DNA of 64,000 bases, taken from positions 1,404,775 to 1,468,774 of the forward strand of contig NZ_OY781091.1 in the NCBI RefSeq assembly GCF_963676275.1, written 5' to 3'. A program made the translations under genes and the position numbers. Source of the DNA: an uncultured Cohaesibacter sp. (GTDB taxonomy: Bacteria; Pseudomonadota; Alphaproteobacteria; Rhizobiales; Cohaesibacteraceae). How positions within the stretch are numbered: the stretch's first letter is position 1; each line of letters opens with the position of its first letter. The notes beneath the pieces are model-generated. The model worked only from the letters and a program-made list of their open reading frames with translations, did not search any database and was not told the DNA's origin. Shown here one piece after another: positions 63,436 to 64,000 of this stretch.

Positions 63436-64000
63436 TGCTGGGGCTTGGTCGCGATAGAACACGTATCGTTTTGCAGATGGAGGCGGCTGAGTGCGGAGCG
63501 GCTTGCCTCACCATGGTTCTGAGTGCCCACGGCAAGGAAATCACCTTGGAAGAAGCCCGTGAACGCTGCGGTACCTCGCGCGACGGAGTGGACGCTGCGT
63601 CTATCATGCGTGCAGCAACCTCCTATGATATGGATGTCAAGGCAATTCGCATTGATCCGGCAACTCTGAAAGACATCCCCTTACCTGCCATTCTTCATTG
63701 GAATTTCGATCATTTTGTCACATTGGAAGCTGTTAAAGGGGACAGAATAACCATTGTTGACCCCGCATCGGGACGACGACTTGTGCTGGCCGATGAGCTT
63801 GACCGAAGTATGACGGGACTCGTGCTGGCAATGGTGCCTGGTGACGGCTTCAAGAAAAGCGGACAACGGCCCAAGCTCGTTTCATCTCTCCTTGAGCAGG
63901 CAAGTGGCTCCATTGACGGACTAGCGATTGTGTTCCTCATTGGCATTCTGGGCGTTATCCCGGGACTTGTCCTTGCTGGCACCGTCGAAACCTTCGCAGA
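63435..64000 (+). CDS. NHLM-type peptidase-containing ABC transporter, N-terminal part
   Basis: 188 residues before the window edge; no stop reached. ATG 63435 overlaps the HlyD stop. The N-terminal C39 double-glycine peptidase domain is complete: nucleophile Cys20 in LQMEAAECGAACL, His93 in LHWNFDHFVTL and Asp109 in ITIVDPASG. The first membrane helix of the transporter begins at the edge (AIVFLIGILGVIPGLVLAG). Such proteins cut the leader of a peptide after Gly-Gly and export the rest. The ATPase domain, a second ABC protein and the precursor gene should lie to the right. Confidence 0.88.
   Translation, partial: MLGLGRDRTRIVLQMEAAECGAACLTMVLSAHGKEITLEEARERCGTSRDGVDAASIMRAATSYDMDVKAIRIDPATLKDIPLPAILHWNFDHFVTLEAVKGDRITIVDPASGRRLVLADELDRSMTGLVLAMVPGDGFKKSGQRPKLVSSLLEQASGSIDGLAIVFLIGILGVIPGLVLAGTVETFA

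Overview
The window reads as chromosomal DNA of an alphaproteobacterium, most likely a marine member of the Hyphomicrobiales; a Cohaesibacter-like genus is my guess, not something the sequence proves. The basis is the F0 ATP synthase operon atpI-atpB-atpE-atpF'-atpF standing apart from F1, the nadA/nadB/nadC group, the histone deacetylase-xseB pair, paired M16 peptidases, the moderate GC content and the family-level look of the proteins. Coding density is high and most genes are ordinary housekeeping or metabolic genes.

Layout. 1-3.7 kb: the 5' part of a YcaQ-type gene, then an envelope operon (OmpA-domain protein, 37-residue membrane protein, protein with two helix-hairpin-helix modules). 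4-14.4 kb: a GGDEF/EAL protein, an M20 amidohydrolase, a Tat-exported 5'-nucleotidase, a Sua5/TsaC protein and an M16 peptidase pair (one catalytic, one not). 15.1-18.1 kb: F0 ATP synthase operon. 18.4-24.8 kb: a phospholipase A2-like lipoprotein with a membrane partner, an unknown gene, a TetR regulator, a small basic protein, a LysE exporter, pdxH and a surface-antigen-type lipoprotein. 25.4-29.5 kb: the NAD group behind a perfect palindromic operator. 29.6-34.8 kb: three tandem DUF805 proteins, HDAC-like deacylase, xseB, small proteins and a YchJ protein. 35-39.1 kb: a TetR/oxidoreductase pair sharing an identical operator, a second 5'-nucleotidase and a 29-residue membrane protein.

39.5-45.8 kb is accessory DNA: tRNA-Pro(CGG), a tyrosine integrase, an overlapping excisionase, decayed and intact PemK-like genes, a second recombinase that has lost its start, and an IS3-family element at 44281-45756 whose ends I could define. 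The IS abuts the 3' end of a seven-gene leftward operon (45.8-53.3 kb) for sugar uptake and breakdown: DeoC aldolase, a complete ABC importer, a DUF4432 mutarotase-like protein and a PfkB kinase, with a divergent DeoR regulator. I infer 2-deoxyribose or a close relative as substrate.

54.8-60.8 kb holds a compact envelope-maintenance module: a TetR regulator with two TGAACnnnGTTCA palindromes in a divergent promoter, then pspA, a YiaA-type membrane protein, a giant LplT-PlsC-acyl-ACP ligase fusion (Aas) and an exported lipase-like hydrolase. This is the best candidate here for an under-described system. The window closes with a cyclophilin-like secreted protein, a small signal-peptide-like frame broken by an amber codon, and divergently the start of a NHLM-type peptide export locus (HlyD-type adaptor plus C39 peptidase ABC transporter) that runs off the right edge. 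No rRNA genes, CRISPR arrays or replication origins were seen.
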